NCBI GenBank assembly: GCA_936911875.1
Contig: CAKZGB010000009.1
Location: 62,001 to 126,000 of the forward strand
From: an uncultured Lysobacteraceae bacterium
GTDB lineage: Bacteria; Pseudomonadota; Gammaproteobacteria; Xanthomonadales; Xanthomonadaceae
Direction of reading: 5' to 3'
Length of the DNA stretch: 64,000 bases
Positions within the stretch are counted from its first letter, which is position 1. Each line of letters starts with the position of its first letter. Positions 9,555 through 21,897 of this stretch are shown here, piece by piece. Under the pieces are notes generated by a model, which saw only the letters and a list, made by a program, of their open reading frames with translations, was not told the DNA's origin and did no database searches. Position numbers and translations under genes: made by a program.

Positions 9555-9743
9555 TTACTCGGCCGACTTGGCGGCCTTGGTCACGGTCTTTTTGGCAACC
9601 GTCTTGGTGGTCTTAGCGGCTTTCTTAGCCGGTGCTGCCGGAGCGGCGGCAACTGCTGCGGCGGGCACGCCGCGGCCACGGGCATTGCCGTAGCTGGAGT
9701 TGTAACGCTTGCCCTTGGCGGTCTTGCGGTCGCCCTTACCCAT
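9555..9743 (-). CDS. Small 30S ribosomal protein of the THX family with a long Ala/Lys tail
   Basis: The 62-residue protein begins MGKGDRKTAKGKRYNSSYGNA, which fits the bTHX pattern (MGKGDxKTxxGKxxxxSYG) of the tiny basic protein lodged in the head of the 30S subunit. After residue 27 it continues with an Ala/Pro-rich linker and repeated AKK/TKT motifs resembling histone H1 tails, which the classical 26-residue THX lacks. The ATG at 9743 is chosen because AGGAGA lies 8 bases upstream; a TTG two codons earlier is too near that site. It stands alone between two terminated units. Assignment rests on the N-terminal motif only. Confidence 0.75.
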   Translation of the reverse strand: MGKGDRKTAKGKRYNSSYGNARGRGVPAAAVAAAPAAPAKKAAKTTKTVAKKTVTKAAKSAE

Positions 9744-9821
9744 GATCAACTTCTCCTAAATCAAATGCTTGCAGCGCGCAGTGGCGGCGCCAAATTAGTC
9801 CAATAGGATACCACGGCTAGC

Positions 9822-10232
9822 TCAATGGCTGCAGGTGGCGTCGTGGATATGGCCGTGATTCTGACGCAGGGCCATCAGGTGGCCTAACGCGATCAGGACC
9901 CCGCCCGAGGTCATCAGGACCGCATGGCGCAGTGTGTGGTCGTGAATGGCCGGCACCAGGATGCCGATCCACAGCAGCGCCGCGCCCGGAATCAGCAGAC
10001 CCTTGGCGCGAACGTGACCGTGGCGACGGTACGACAGCCACATCGACAACCCTGCCAACAGTGTGGCTATAACGGCGAAAACCCACTCAATCGTGCGGCT
10101 GGCCAGCAGGCTGACCCCCAAGCCGGGCAGCATGGCGATGGCAATCGGCAGCGCAGCACAGTGCAACGCACAGGTCAGCGACCCGGTCGCACCGAGGCGG
10201 TCGATCCAGCGATTGGAGATTCGAAGGTTCAC
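9822..10232 (-). CDS. MerC-domain inner-membrane protein, probably zinc-responsive
   Basis: The 136-residue product from a GTG at 10232 has four hydrophobic helices and the MerC signature GATGSLTCALHCAALPIAI with a CxxxC pair in the first helix. The C terminus is metal-ligand rich (NHGHIHDATCSH). MerC proteins are membrane carriers for mercury or other soft metals. Two Zur-like boxes lie just upstream, shared with the divergent ZnuD-type receptor, so a function in zinc supply is likely by context. No ATG fits; an in-frame reading further upstream lacks homology and would cross the boxes. It has no close downstream partner. Confidence 0.78.
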   Translation of the reverse strand: MNLRISNRWIDRLGATGSLTCALHCAALPIAIAMLPGLGVSLLASRTIEWVFAVIATLLAGLSMWLSYRRHGHVRAKGLLIPGAALLWIGILVPAIHDHTLRHAVLMTSGGVLIALGHLMALRQNHGHIHDATCSH

Positions 10233-10252
10233 ATCTAGGTCATTAGTTGGTT

Positions 10253-10283
10253 TGTTATATTGTAACACTGATATATTATTACA
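10253..10283. promoter_or_regulatory. Two tandem Zur-like operators between the MerC gene and the znuD-like gene
   Basis: Box 1 (10253-10267) reads TGTTATATTGTAACA and differs from the gammaproteobacterial Zur consensus core TGTTATAwTATAACA at one position. Box 2 (10269-10283) reads TGATATATTATTACA with two symmetric changes. Their centres are 16 bases apart. They sit 20 bases upstream of the GTG of the minus-strand MerC gene and 33 bases before the plus-strand receptor ATG, so binding would repress both divergent promoters. The zur gene itself is only 2 kb away. Confidence 0.75.
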
Positions 10284-10316
10284 GTCCAAGAATGACTGAT
10301 TAATCGGAGTTTGTCG

Positions 10317-12398
10317 ATGTCCCTGTCCCGCCACCCCCTGTCTCTGGCCTGCGCCGCCGTGCTGCTCTGCGGTACGACTCCGGCCCTCGCGCATGCGCAA
10401 GAGGCGGAGCACACCGACCCGCACGCCCATTCCGCGGCCCCGGTCTAGGTGGGTAAGGTGACGGTCCGCGCTTCGGCACTGAAGACCGCAGTCGAGGATC
10501 TGACGCAGCCGGTGACGGTTCTGACGGCAGAGCGTTTGGATCGGGTCAAGGCGAACTCCCTGGGGGAAACCGTCAGTAGCGTGCCCGGCGTCCAGTCGGC
10601 CGCCTTTGGCCCCGGCGTCGGTCGTCCGGTGATTCGCGGTATGGACGGTTCACGTGTCCAGGTGCTGAGCAACGGCATGGGTGTGGGCGATGTGTCGGCG
10701 GTCTCAGGCGATCACGCGGTGGCCGTGGAGCCGTTTCTGGCTGACCAGATTGAAGTGCTGAAAGGCCCCGCCACGCTGATGTATGGCGGCGGCTCGGTCG
10801 GCGGCGCCGTCAATGTCGGCGATGGTCGCATTCCCGAACATGCATCTGACGATCCGCTCACCGGTCGTTCGGAGGTTCGTTACAACTCTGCCAGCCGTGA
10901 ACGCACCGGCATGGTGCGCCTGGATGGTACGGGCTTGGATGGTCATCTTGCGATTCACGCCGACGGTCTGATTCGCGACGCGGACGATCTGCGCATCCCG
11001 GGCTATGCGGACATTCATGGTGCCGAGGATGAGGACGCTGCCTTCGGCATCTTGCCCAATACCGTGCTGAAAAACCGTAGCGGCGCGTTGGGTCTGTCGT
11101 GGATCGGTTCGCGCGGTTTCGCCGGCATGTCGGCCTCGCAATTTCATACTGCATACGGCATTCCTGCCGGTGCCCATGAGCACGGCCATGAAGAAGGCGA
11201 AGAGGAACACTGTCACGAAGAGGAAGCCGGCGTTCGCATCGTCATGAATCAGCAGCGCACCGATGCCAAAGCAGCGATTGAACGCATCGGGCCGTTTGCA
11301 GCCATTCGCCCGCAATTTTCGAACAGCCGCTATGTGCACACCGAATGGGAAGGCGACGAGATCGGCACCACGTTCCATAACCGTACCCGCGAAGCGCGTA
11401 GTGATTTTCTGTTCAAGCCTTGGGGTCCTTGGACGCAGGCGCTGGGCGTGACCTTTGGCGATGAACATCAGGATGCGATCGGCGACGAGGCGTTTATTCC
11501 GTCGACGCATGTGCGTTCCTCCGCTTTATACGGCTTTGGTACCGGCAAATTCGGCGAATGGACACTAGAGGCCGGTGCTCGCTTGGGTCGCACCGAACTG
11601 CAGCTTCGCGATGCGCCTGCCGCATACCGTCGCATGGATACCGTTTCGGCCTCGCTATCGGCCCGCTATGCGATTACACCGAACTGGAGCGTATCCGGTG
11701 GCGTCGATCACGCCGAACGTGCGCCCGGTGTCGAGGAATTGCATGCCTACGGTGCGCACGTCGCAACGCAGACTTTTGAGATCGGCGATCCCAACTTGGA
11801 TATTGAAAAGGCCTTACGCGGTGAGCTCGGATTGAAATACCAGAGCCGCAATCTGCGCGGTAATGTCTCGGTGTATCGCGCGCGCTTCTACCGGTTTACG
11901 TATCTGCACGAAACCGGCAATCAGGTCGATGGCCTGACCGAGCGCCGTTGGCAGCAAGCTCCGGCCACGTTTACCGGCGTCGATGCCGAAATGACCTGGA
12001 CGCTGGCCGATAACGCGCATGGCCGCTGGGAATGGCGTGTGTTTGGTGACACCGTCCGTGCACAACTGACCGACGGCACCAACCTGCCCCGCATTGCGCC
12101 CTCGCGCATTGGCAGTGAATGGAACTGGAACCTCAACGACTGGCGAGCAGGCCTGTCCGCGACACGCGTTGCCGCAGCACGCAACCTGGCACCCGGTGAA
12201 ACGCCGACCGACGGTTACACGCTCGTCAATGCGCACTTGAGCTGGCATCACGATGTGCGTGACGGACTGGGTGTGGAGCTGTTTGTCGACGGCACCAACC
12301 TGCTCGATCAGGAGATCCGCAACGCCACTTCGATTCTGAAAGACTCGGCACCACAAGCCGGTCGCGGCGTTGCCATCGGCGTCCGTACGTTCTTTTAA
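10317..12398 (+). pseudogene. znuD: ZnuD-like TonB-dependent zinc receptor gene interrupted by an in-frame amber codon
   Basis: From an ATG at 10317 (CGGAG site upstream) the frame encodes a signal peptide (AAVLLCGTTPALAHAQ) and a His-rich stub, then meets TAG at 10446-10448 (codon 44). The same frame continues without another stop for 649 codons as a complete receptor: plug with GRPVIRGMDGSRVQVLSNG and GPATLMYGGGSVGGAVNV, then a 22-strand-type barrel ending in VAIGVRTFF. A loop near residues 287-304 is rich in His, Glu and Cys (HEHGHEEGEEEHCHEEE), as in ZnuD zinc receptors. A single base change would restore one 693-residue protein. Restart at the GTG after the stop would yield a receptor without signal peptide. 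Either a young nonsense mutation, an amber readthrough, or a sequencing error. Confidence 0.85.
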
Positions 12399-12408
12399 TC
12401 AGCAGGGA

Positions 12409-12885
12409 TTACTGTGCGTCGCGACAGGCGGCGCACAGACCGTGCAGTTCTAACACCTGCTCGCGCACCTGAAAACCGGCGGTGGCCGCATCGGACTGCA
12501 ACTGACGCACCCACAGCGGCTGTTCCATCTCCTGCACCGACTTGCACTGATCACAAATCAGGAAGGGCGTGGCGTGCGCCTCACCACCCGGATGATGGCA
12601 GGCAATGTACGCATTGACCGATTCCAGGCGATGCACAAAGCCATGCTCAATCAGAAACTCGAGCGAGCGATACACGGTCGGTGGAGCGGCTGTGGCCTGC
12701 TCCAGACGCAACTGCTCCAGCAAGTCATAAGCTTTGAGAGGCTTTTCGGATTGCGCAATGTGCTGCAACACCCAACGGCGCGGCGGCGTTAAGTTCAGAC
12801 CCCGTTCTTTACACGCCGATTCCACAGCGCGGACAAAGGCCTCGCTGTCGCCGACATGATGATGAGGGTCAGAACATTTCGTCAT
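12409..12885 (-). CDS. zur: Fur-family zinc uptake regulator
   Basis: The 158-residue protein has the Fur winged helix (LTPPRRWVLQHIAQSEKPL, then TVYRSLEFLIEHGFVHRLES) and Zur-like metal sites: CSDPHHHVGD at the N terminus, ACHHPGGEAH, a structural CDQC, and HGLCAAC at the end. With zinc bound it should repress uptake genes through the boxes near 10.26 kb. Zur rather than Fur is favoured by the N-terminal Cys/His cluster and by the neighbouring zinc genes. The ATG at 12885 overlaps the gltX stop (TAATG), so translation is coupled to gltX. It converges on the znuD-like gene with an 10-base gap. Confidence 0.88.
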   Translation of the reverse strand: MTKCSDPHHHVGDSEAFVRAVESACKERGLNLTPPRRWVLQHIAQSEKPLKAYDLLEQLRLEQATAAPPTVYRSLEFLIEHGFVHRLESVNAYIACHHPGGEAHATPFLICDQCKSVQEMEQPLWVRQLQSDAATAGFQVREQVLELHGLCAACRDAQ

Positions 12886-14288
12886 TAGGCTACCGGCAGA
12901 AACTGCAGGGCGCGGTCGATGCGCTGCAAGGCTTGCTCGCGACCCACCAGATAGACGGTGTGTGACAGATCCGGACTTTGCGTGCTGCCTGTCATGGCCA
13001 CGCGCAAGGCGGGACCGTACTTGCCCATGCCCAGACCCAAGTCCGTACCCACGGCCTTGACGGCATCGTGGATGGCTGTCGGCGACCATTCGGCCAGTGA
13101 CTCCAATGCGGCACGCAATGCCGTCAACGGTTCGCGCTTGTCGGCCGTGAGTTGCTTGGCGGCCGCTTCGGCATCGTATTCACCCAGCGGCTGATACCAG
13201 ACGGCGGCGGCTTCGGCCATTTCTTTAAGCGTTTGCACGCGATCACGCAGTGCCACCACCACATCGGCAGGATCCGGACCTTGGTTCAAGTTAAAGCCTT
13301 GCTGTTGCAGGTGCCAGCGCAAATGCGCAGCCACGGCTTGCGGGTCGTCGTTCTTGAGGTACTGCTGATTGAGCCAGCCCAACTTGGCCGGATCGAGTCG
13401 CGATGCTTTGCCGTTGACGTCCTTCAGATCGAACAGGCGAATCATTTCGTCCATGGAGAACACTTCCTGATCGCCATGGGACCAACCCAGACGCACCAGA
13501 TAGTTCAGCAGCGCATGCGGCAGATAGCCGGCATCGCGATACTGCATGACGTCCGCCGCGCCCGTGCGCTTGGAGAGCTTGGCGCCCTCCTGATCCAGAA
13601 TCATGGGCAGATGCGCAAAATGCGGCACCGGCTTGCCCAGCGCCTGATACAGATTGATCTGACGCGGCGTATTGTTGATGTGATCATCGCCACGCACGAC
13701 ATCCGTAATGTCCATGTCGATGTCATCCACGACGACGGCAAAGTTATAAGTCGGCCAACCATCGGGTCGGAAGATGACCAGGTCATCGAGCTCGCTGTTG
13801 GCAAACTCAATTTCACCCTTAACCTTGTCATTCCAGCGAACAACACCGTCTTGCGGATTCTTAAAGCGGATCACGCGATTGGGGTCATCACGATACGGTT
13901 CATTGCGATCACGATAGGCGCCGTTGTAGCGCGGCTTTTCACCCGCGGCCATGGCGGCCTCACGCATGGCGTCCAATTCTTCGCGCGATTCGTAGGCGTA
14001 GTACGCCAGACCGGCATCGAGCAATTGCTGCGCAGCTTCGCGGTAACGATCCAGTCGTTGTGTCTGATAGAACGGACCTTCCTGATAATCCAGGCCCAAC
14101 CATTCCATGGCTTCAAGAATGGCATCGATGGCCGGCTGCGTGCTGCGCTCGCGGTCCGTGTCCTCAATCCGCAGGATGAACTCACCGCCGTGGTGCCGGG
14201 CTTCTAGCCAGCAGTACAGCGCGGTGCGGGCCCCGCCAATGTGGAGGTAGCCGGTGGGACTGGGGGCAAAACGGGTGCGGCTTTTCAT
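12885..14288 (-). CDS. gltX: Glutamyl-tRNA synthetase
   Basis: The 467-residue class I synthetase charges tRNA-Glu. The HIGH motif is [18 protein letters not shown] at residues 7-24, the [13 protein letters not shown] segment follows, and the KMSKS loop is [11 protein letters not shown] near residue 240. The C-terminal anticodon-binding helical domain is complete. Length is standard for a bacterial non-discriminating or glutamate-specific enzyme. It is followed by zur with overlapping stop and start. Confidence 0.97.
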   Translation of the reverse strand: MKSRTRFAPSPTGYLHIGGARTALYCWLEARHHGGEFILRIEDTDRERSTQPAIDAILEAMEWLGLDYQEGPFYQTQRLDRYREAAQQLLDAGLAYYAYESREELDAMREAAMAAGEKPRYNGAYRDRNEPYRDDPNRVIRFKNPQDGVVRWNDKVKGEIEFANSELDDLVIFRPDGWPTYNFAVVVDDIDMDITDVVRGDDHINNTPRQINLYQALGKPVPHFAHLPMILDQEGAKLSKRTGAADVMQYRDAGYLPHALLNYLVRLGWSHGDQEVFSMDEMIRLFDLKDVNGKASRLDPAKLGWLNQQYLKNDDPQAVAAHLRWHLQQQGFNLNQGPDPADVVVALRDRVQTLKEMAEAAAVWYQPLGEYDAEAAAKQLTADKREPLTALRAALESLAEWSPTAIHDAVKAVGTDLGLGMGKYGPALRVAMTGSTQSPDLSHTVYLVGREQALQRIDRALQFLPVA

Positions 14289-14370
14289 GCGGCCTTTCAG
14301 GCAATGTCTACGGAAACTCCTATTTTAGCCCGATCGCCGGCCTGCGACCGCTCTGCCCTACAATGGGCCG

Positions 14371-15099
14371 ATGAGCACTTTGATGATCTCCGACCTGCAT
14401 TTGGACCCGCAACGGCCGGAAGTGACCGCCGCTTTCCTGCAGTTCCTGCACCGTCAGACGCGCGACGCCGATGCGCTGTACATTCTGGGCGATCTGTTCG
14501 AAGCGTGGATCGGGGATGACGACGATGACGATCTGGTTGCCCAGGTGGCGATGGCCCTCGCCGCCGTGCGGATTCCCAAATTCTTTATGCATGGCAACCG
14601 CGATTTTCTGCTCGGCGCCGATTACGCCGCGCGCTGCGGCATGCAAATTCTGAATGACCCTACCGTCATTGATCTGTACGGCGAACAAGTGCTGCTGATG
14701 CACGGTGATTTGCTCTGCACTGACGATGCTGCCTATCAGGCGTTCAGGACACAAGTGCGCGATCCCGCGTGGCAGCAGGGTTTTCTCTCACAGCCCTTGG
14801 CCGCCCGTCGTGCCTTCGCAGCGCAAGCTCGCGCTGCCAGTGCCGCCCATCAGAGCGGCTTAAGCAATATGGAGTCGATCACCGATGTGACGCCCGCAAC
14901 GGTCGATCTCTATCTGCAGGAATACGGTGTGACGCAGCTGATTCATGGCCATACTCACCGGCCCGCGGTGCATACCGAGCGCGGCCATCGGCGCATTGTA
15001 TTGGGCGACTGGTACGACCAGGGTTCGGTTCTGGAGATTCCGTCTATCGGCGAATGGCAGCTGCAGACTTTGCCGATTCGGCACGGCGCAACGCTTTAA
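14371..15099 (+). CDS. lpxH: UDP-2,3-diacylglucosamine diphosphatase
   Basis: The 242-residue metallophosphoesterase acts at the fourth step of lipid A synthesis, splitting UDP-2,3-diacylglucosamine into lipid X and UMP at the inner membrane. Metal-site motifs are ISDLHLD at the N terminus, [31 protein letters not shown] and HGHTHRP. The insertion domain that caps the lipid chains lies at residues 120-170. It ends four bases inside the convergent DUF455 gene. The gene supports a lipid A-making Gram-negative host. Confidence 0.95.
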   Translation: MSTLMISDLHLDPQRPEVTAAFLQFLHRQTRDADALYILGDLFEAWIGDDDDDDLVAQVAMALAAVRIPKFFMHGNRDFLLGADYAARCGMQILNDPTVIDLYGEQVLLMHGDLLCTDDAAYQAFRTQVRDPAWQQGFLSQPLAARRAFAAQARAASAAHQSGLSNMESITDVTPATVDLYLQEYGVTQLIHGHTHRPAVHTERGHRRIVLGDWYDQGSVLEIPSIGEWQLQTLPIRHGATL

Positions 15100-15893
15100 A
15101 TCAGGGCTTTTAAGGCCGCCAGTTCCTGCTCATCGAAGCCGGCCTGCGCCCGCGCTTCGAGATTGAACGGACCGAACAGTGCGCTGCGCGCATAGTCGCG
15201 TAGCAGCTGCTCAAACGTAGCGCGCGGTTCGACACCGCGTTGGTTGCAGGCATAACGGAACCAGCGACTGCCCGCGGCCACATGCGCCACTTCCTCGCGC
15301 AGGATCACTTCGAGAATGTCCGCAGTCGCATCGTCCTGCAGCGAACGCAATTTGGTGATCATGGCGGGCGTGACATCAAGACCGCGCGCTTCGAGAACGC
15401 GAGGCACCAGCGCCATGCGCACCAGCACATCGTCCGCCGTCTTCATGGCCATTTCCCACAGGCCATTGTGCGCATCAAAGTCACCGTAGGCATGACCGAA
15501 GGCTGCCAGGCGCTGCTGCAGCATGGTGAAATGGCGCGCTTCATCATCGGCGCAACGCACCCAGTCGACGTAATACTCAGCCGGCATCTCGCGGAAGCGA
15601 TACACTGCATCCCACGCCAGATCGATCGCATTGAACTCGATATGCGCAATGGAGTGAATGAAGGCAGCACGGCCTTCGTCCGTTCCTAAGCCGCGTTTGG
15701 GCAAATGCCGCGGTTCGACCAGTAACGGTCGCGAAGGCCGTCCGGGCATACCGATCGGATCGATCACGCCATCGCGAGCGCCTAACGTGAGTTGGCCATC
15801 GGCAAAGGCGGCGGCCGTCTCATGACTCAGTTGAATCTTGGCTTCAACCGTTGTCGCTGCCAGACAGCGTGCAGCGGCTGCGAACAGATCCAT
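15096..15893 (-). CDS. DUF455 ferritin-like protein
   Basis: The 265-residue helical protein matches the DUF455 family. Di-iron type ligand motifs are spaced as in ferritin-like helices: [32 protein letters not shown] near residue 125 and [16 protein letters not shown] near residue 210. Its reaction is not known; relatives of this fold act as hydroxylases on tRNA or metabolites, which is only a suggestion. The ATG overlaps the purF stop (TAATG), so it is coupled to purF at the end of the dpp7-folC-SPOR-purF unit. Confidence 0.8.
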   Translation of the reverse strand: MDLFAAAARCLAATTVEAKIQLSHETAAAFADGQLTLGARDGVIDPIGMPGRPSRPLLVEPRHLPKRGLGTDEGRAAFIHSIAHIEFNAIDLAWDAVYRFREMPAEYYVDWVRCADDEARHFTMLQQRLAAFGHAYGDFDAHNGLWEMAMKTADDVLVRMALVPRVLEARGLDVTPAMITKLRSLQDDATADILEVILREEVAHVAAGSRWFRYACNQRGVEPRATFEQLLRDYARSALFGPFNLEARAQAGFDEQELAALKALI

Positions 15894-17365
15894 TACGCGT
15901 TGCGGCGTTGGGTCTTGGCCAGGTCGGAGCGGGCCTTCTTGATGCGTTCAAAATAATCCGCATCGACGCCCGTGACATATTCGCCCGAGAACACCGAGGT
16001 ATCAAACTGATCCATGCGTTGCTTGGGACCGGACACCGCTTCGATCAGATCCTGCAGATCCTGATAGATCAGCCAGTCACAGCCCAGATATTCCTGGACC
16101 TCCTGCTCGGTGCGACCGTGTGCGACGAGTTCTTCGGCCGATGGCATGTCGATCCCGTAGATGTTCGGGTAACGGACCGGCGGCGCGGCAGATGCCAGAT
16201 ACACTTTGGCCGCACCGGCCTCGCGCGCCATCTGCACGATCTGCTGCGAAGTGGTGCCGCGCACGATGGAGTCATCGACCAGCAACACGTTGCGGTTGCG
16301 GAATTCCAGCGGTATCGGGTTAAGTTTGCGACGCACCGAACGCGCGCGCTGACTTTGGCCCGGCATGATAAAGGTCCGGCCGACGTAGCGGTTCTTGATA
16401 AATCCTTCGCGGTATTTAACGCCCAGCACGTTGGCGATTTCGAGTGCCGCATCGCGCGAGGTATCCGGAATCGGAATCACGACATCGATATCGTGATCGG
16501 GCCGTTCCCGCAGAATTTTTTCGCCGAGCACTTTGCCCATGCGCATGCGCGCCTTGTGCACCGAGATGTTGTCCATCATCGAGTCGGGACGCGCAAAGTA
16601 CACGTACTCGAAAATGCACGGCGCAAAGCTGCCGGGCTCAATGCACTGACGCTCGAACAGTTCACCCTCAGCGGTGATGGCAATGCCTTCGCCGGGCTGC
16701 ACATCGCGAATGCGCTCAAAGCCGATCAGATCCAGTGCAACGGATTCGGAGGCCATGGCGTATTCGACGCGACCGTCTTCGGCAATGCGCTTGCCCAATA
16801 CCAGTGGACGAATACCGTTGGGATCACGAAAACCGACCAGACCGAAACCGAGAATGCTGACCAGCACGGCATAGCCGCCCACGCAACGTTTCATGGTGCC
16901 GCTAATGGCATTGAATACGGTGTCGGGCGTCAGGCCGTGCTGCTGATCGAGTTCGTGGGCAAACACGTTGAGCAGCACTTCGGAATCGCTCTCCGTGTTG
17001 ACGTTACGGCGATCGGTCATAAAGACTTCGCGGCGCAGCGATTCGGTGTTGATCAGATTGCCGTTGTGCGCCAGCGCAATGCCGTAGGGCGAATTGACGT
17101 AAAACGGTTGTGCTTCGTCACTGCCCTCGCTGCCTGCAGTGGGATAGCGGCAATGGCCGATGCCGATATGGCCTTCGAGCGTGATCATGGCGGACTCGTT
17201 AAAGACATCGCTGACCAGGCCGTTGCCCTTGTGCACGCGGATCTTGCGCTCACCCGAGGTGGCGATGCCCGCCGCATCCTGGCCGCGGTGTTGCAGGACC
17301 GTCAGGCCGTCGTACAGACGAGCCGCAACATCGCTGCGGCCCACAATTCCGATAATGCCGCACAT
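15893..17365 (-). CDS. purF: Amidophosphoribosyltransferase
   Basis: The 490-residue enzyme starts purine synthesis by making phosphoribosylamine from PRPP and glutamine. The catalytic Cys2 is in MCGIIGIVG, followed by the Ntn glutaminase signature ([29 protein letters not shown]). The PRPP site is [18 protein letters not shown] in the C-terminal phosphoribosyltransferase domain. Length and order are like E. coli PurF. The usual partner cvpA is absent: the SPOR gene stops 17 bases upstream of purF. Confidence 0.97.
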   Translation of the reverse strand: MCGIIGIVGRSDVAARLYDGLTVLQHRGQDAAGIATSGERKIRVHKGNGLVSDVFNESAMITLEGHIGIGHCRYPTAGSEGSDEAQPFYVNSPYGIALAHNGNLINTESLRREVFMTDRRNVNTESDSEVLLNVFAHELDQQHGLTPDTVFNAISGTMKRCVGGYAVLVSILGFGLVGFRDPNGIRPLVLGKRIAEDGRVEYAMASESVALDLIGFERIRDVQPGEGIAITAEGELFERQCIEPGSFAPCIFEYVYFARPDSMMDNISVHKARMRMGKVLGEKILRERPDHDIDVVIPIPDTSRDAALEIANVLGVKYREGFIKNRYVGRTFIMPGQSQRARSVRRKLNPIPLEFRNRNVLLVDDSIVRGTTSQQIVQMAREAGAAKVYLASAAPPVRYPNIYGIDMPSAEELVAHGRTEQEVQEYLGCDWLIYQDLQDLIEAVSGPKQRMDQFDTSVFSGEYVTGVDADYFERIKKARSDLAKTQRRNA

Positions 17366-17381
17366 GGTTTGCAGCCTCCGC

Positions 17382-18263
17382 TTAGAGCTTTTGGATTTGC
17401 GAGGTGCGCTGCAGTTTCAGCGCCACTTCGGCCTTGAGTGCTTCGGCCTCTTCGCGACTGTCCAGAGCCGCTGAACGAACGATCACGATCGGCTGGCCTT
17501 TGTCATTGCGAGACTTAACCAGTACCGTGCGGATACCGGCGGCAGCAGCACGCTTATGCAGCGCCTCACTGCGGGCCGGATACGGCGATGAACCCAGGAC
17601 CACGGTGTAGTTGCTGTTGTCGACAGGCTTGGCAGGCTCGACCTTGGCCGGCTCCGCCTTGGCGACGGGTTCGGCAGCTTTAGGCTCGGCGGGCTTAGCG
17701 GCCGGCTTGGCTGCAGGCGTGGTCGCGACAGTCGTCGGTTCCGGTTCGGGTTGCGGCTCGGGTTCTACTGCGGCAGGTGCAGACGTTGCAGCCGGCGCGG
17801 CGTTCAAGGCGATGACCTTGCTGCCTTCGATATTGCTCAGACCCAGCGCGGTACGACGTGCGGATTCGGCATCGGCAGCGGTTGCGAACGGGCCGATGAC
17901 AATTTGCTGCAAGGTACGGCCTTCGACCATGACCGGCTTGAACGAAGCGGAGGTCAGCCCGGCGGCTTTGAGCGCATCGACCACGAGGCGTGCATCGCCG
18001 GCCGTTGCATACTTGCCGAAATCGACGATGTAGCTGCTGGGAGCCACAGTCGTCGGCGCCGTCACGGGTGCTGTGGTGGTGCCGAAATCCACTTCACGGC
18101 TGTCGACTTGCGCATCAGGAACTGCCGGCACGTCGGTAGGGACGCCTTGCATTTCCTTGCTGCTGTCAGGCGCCGGGCCGGTCACCAGCATAGGCAGAAA
18201 AATGACGGCCAGCAGAACCAAAACGCCGGCGCCGATCAGGCGTTGCTTGAGTGCGGAATCCAT
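17382..18263 (-). CDS. dedD: DedD-like inner-membrane protein with SPOR-type repeats
   Basis: The 293-residue product has a short cytoplasmic start ([12 protein letters not shown]), one membrane helix ([14 protein letters not shown]), a long Pro/Ala-rich periplasmic linker and two SPOR-like segments. The first ([19 protein letters not shown], residues about 85-160) and the C-terminal one ([18 protein letters not shown], about 215-290) would bind glycan strands stripped of peptides at the division septum. Position between folC and purF is that of dedD in other gammaproteobacteria. The ATG at 18263 is preferred to a TTG six codons earlier. The middle Glu/Pro/Ala/Lys stretch is low in complexity. 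Confidence 0.85.
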   Translation of the reverse strand: MDSALKQRLIGAGVLVLLAVIFLPMLVTGPAPDSSKEMQGVPTDVPAVPDAQVDSREVDFGTTTAPVTAPTTVAPSSYIVDFGKYATAGDARLVVDALKAAGLTSASFKPVMVEGRTLQQIVIGPFATAADAESARRTALGLSNIEGSKVIALNAAPAATSAPAAVEPEPQPEPEPTTVATTPAAKPAAKPAEPKAAEPVAKAEPAKVEPAKPVDNSNYTVVLGSSPYPARSEALHKRAAAAGIRTVLVKSRNDKGQPIVIVRSAALDSREEAEALKAEVALKLQRTSQIQKL

Positions 18264-18352
18264 GAATGCAGCAAATCGCAAAAGGGGTCTGCCATTATAC
18301 CGCCGCCCTTAGCCGTGACCCAAAATGGACGCGATTCGGTTCCGTCAGCGGT

Positions 18353-19611
18353 TCAGGTGGTGGCTTGCAGTACCGCAGCCACCGTCAGAAACGATCCGAA
18401 CACCACAATGCGGTCATCCGCGTGAGTCGTGTCGATGGCATGGCGCAGCGCCGTGATGACATCAGGATGCCAGTCAGCACCGTCCAAAACGCGATGTCCG
18501 TCCAGTGCCTCGCGCAGTTGCGGCAGCGATTCGCCGCGCGGTCCCGGCAACGGAGCCAGCTCCCATTGCGCGACGTCGTCGGCCAGCTGTTCCAGCACGC
18601 CTGCCCTGTCCTTGTCGGCCAGGCCGGCAAAGACGGCGACATTGCGTCCCGTGATCGGATGCGCCCGCAACCAGGCCGACAGCTCGCCCGCCGCTTGCGG
18701 GTTGTGGGCCACGTCGACGGTGACGGAACGGCCTTCGAACGTTACGGTTTGCAGACGGCCCGACACGGTGGCGTTGGCAATCCCCTGCTGCAATGAAGCG
18801 CGTTTGGGCGATTTGGGCAAGGCGCGCATCGCCGCGATGGCGACGGCTGCATTGCGGAGCTGTATCGGGGCCTGCAATTGCGGCATGGGCACCTCAAATT
18901 GAGTGCCCGGCTCGCGCCAGATCCAGTGATCGGTATCGGGCTCGATGTCTGCAAAGAAATCGCAGCGATAACGAATGGCCGAGGCACCGATGCGGTACGC
19001 ACGACCGAGCACGGACGATGGCGGATCCTCATCACCCAATACCACCGGCTTCCATGCGCGCATTACGCCGGCTTTCTCAGCGCCGATCGACTCACGGTCG
19101 GCACCCAGATAATCCTGATGATCGACATCGACCGTAGTAATCACGGCCACATTACTGTCGATGAGATTGGTGGCATCCAGACGTCCGCCGAGACCGACTT
19201 CTAAGATCACCAGATCCAACTTGGAATCGGCGAACAGAAGCAACGCCGCCAAGGTGGCAAATTCGAAATACGTCAGTGGCGTGTCGCCACGTGCCGCGTC
19301 AATGCGTTCAAAGGCCTTAACTAAATCGGCATCAGCTACTTCGGCACCTTGAATGCGAATGCGCTCGTTGAACCGCAGCAGGTGGGGCGAGGTGTAGGCC
19401 CCTACTCGCCACGACTCGCATTGCGCAATCGATTCGAGAAACGCGACCGTCGAGCCCTTGCCGTTCGTCCCTGCAACGGTAATGACTCGACGTGCAGGCC
19501 GAGGCGAACCCAGCGTGGTATACACCGCGCGGATTCGCTCCAGTCCCATATCAATCGATTTGGGGTGAATGGCCTCGATGGTCGAGAGCCATTCGTCCAA
19601 ACGTTTTGAAC

Positions 19612-19615
<4 letters not shown>
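18353..19615 (-). CDS. folC: Bifunctional folylpolyglutamate/dihydrofolate synthase
   Basis: The 420-residue Mur-ligase-type enzyme adds glutamate to dihydropteroate and folates. Its ATP loop is VAGTNGKGSTVAFLES, followed by YTSPHLLRFNERI, TYFEFATLAALLLF, LEVGLGGRLDATN and VDHQDYLG. The C-terminal domain holds VDVAHNPQA. The ATG at 19615 overlaps the stop of dpp7 by four bases (ATGA), which suggests translational coupling with a peptidase gene, an unusual partner; accD is the more common upstream neighbour in related bacteria. Confidence 0.95.
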
Positions 19616-21822
<2,207 letters not shown>

Positions 21823-21897
21823 TGCAGTTCCTTGTAGTCGTGTATTGAATTGGTTTCGTAACGGATCTTGCGTTGTCGTACGGGTTACCGGGTGCAC

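Noticed and set aside
10446..10448. The amber codon as a site for selenocysteine or pyrrolysine
   Set aside because: Selenocysteine uses TGA, and pyrrolysine is tied to methylamine enzymes. The site lies in a non-conserved linker after the signal peptide, so mutation, error or ordinary suppression is more likely.
15851..17437. A 528-codon plus-strand frame
   Set aside because: It is the complement of purF, which has every catalytic motif.
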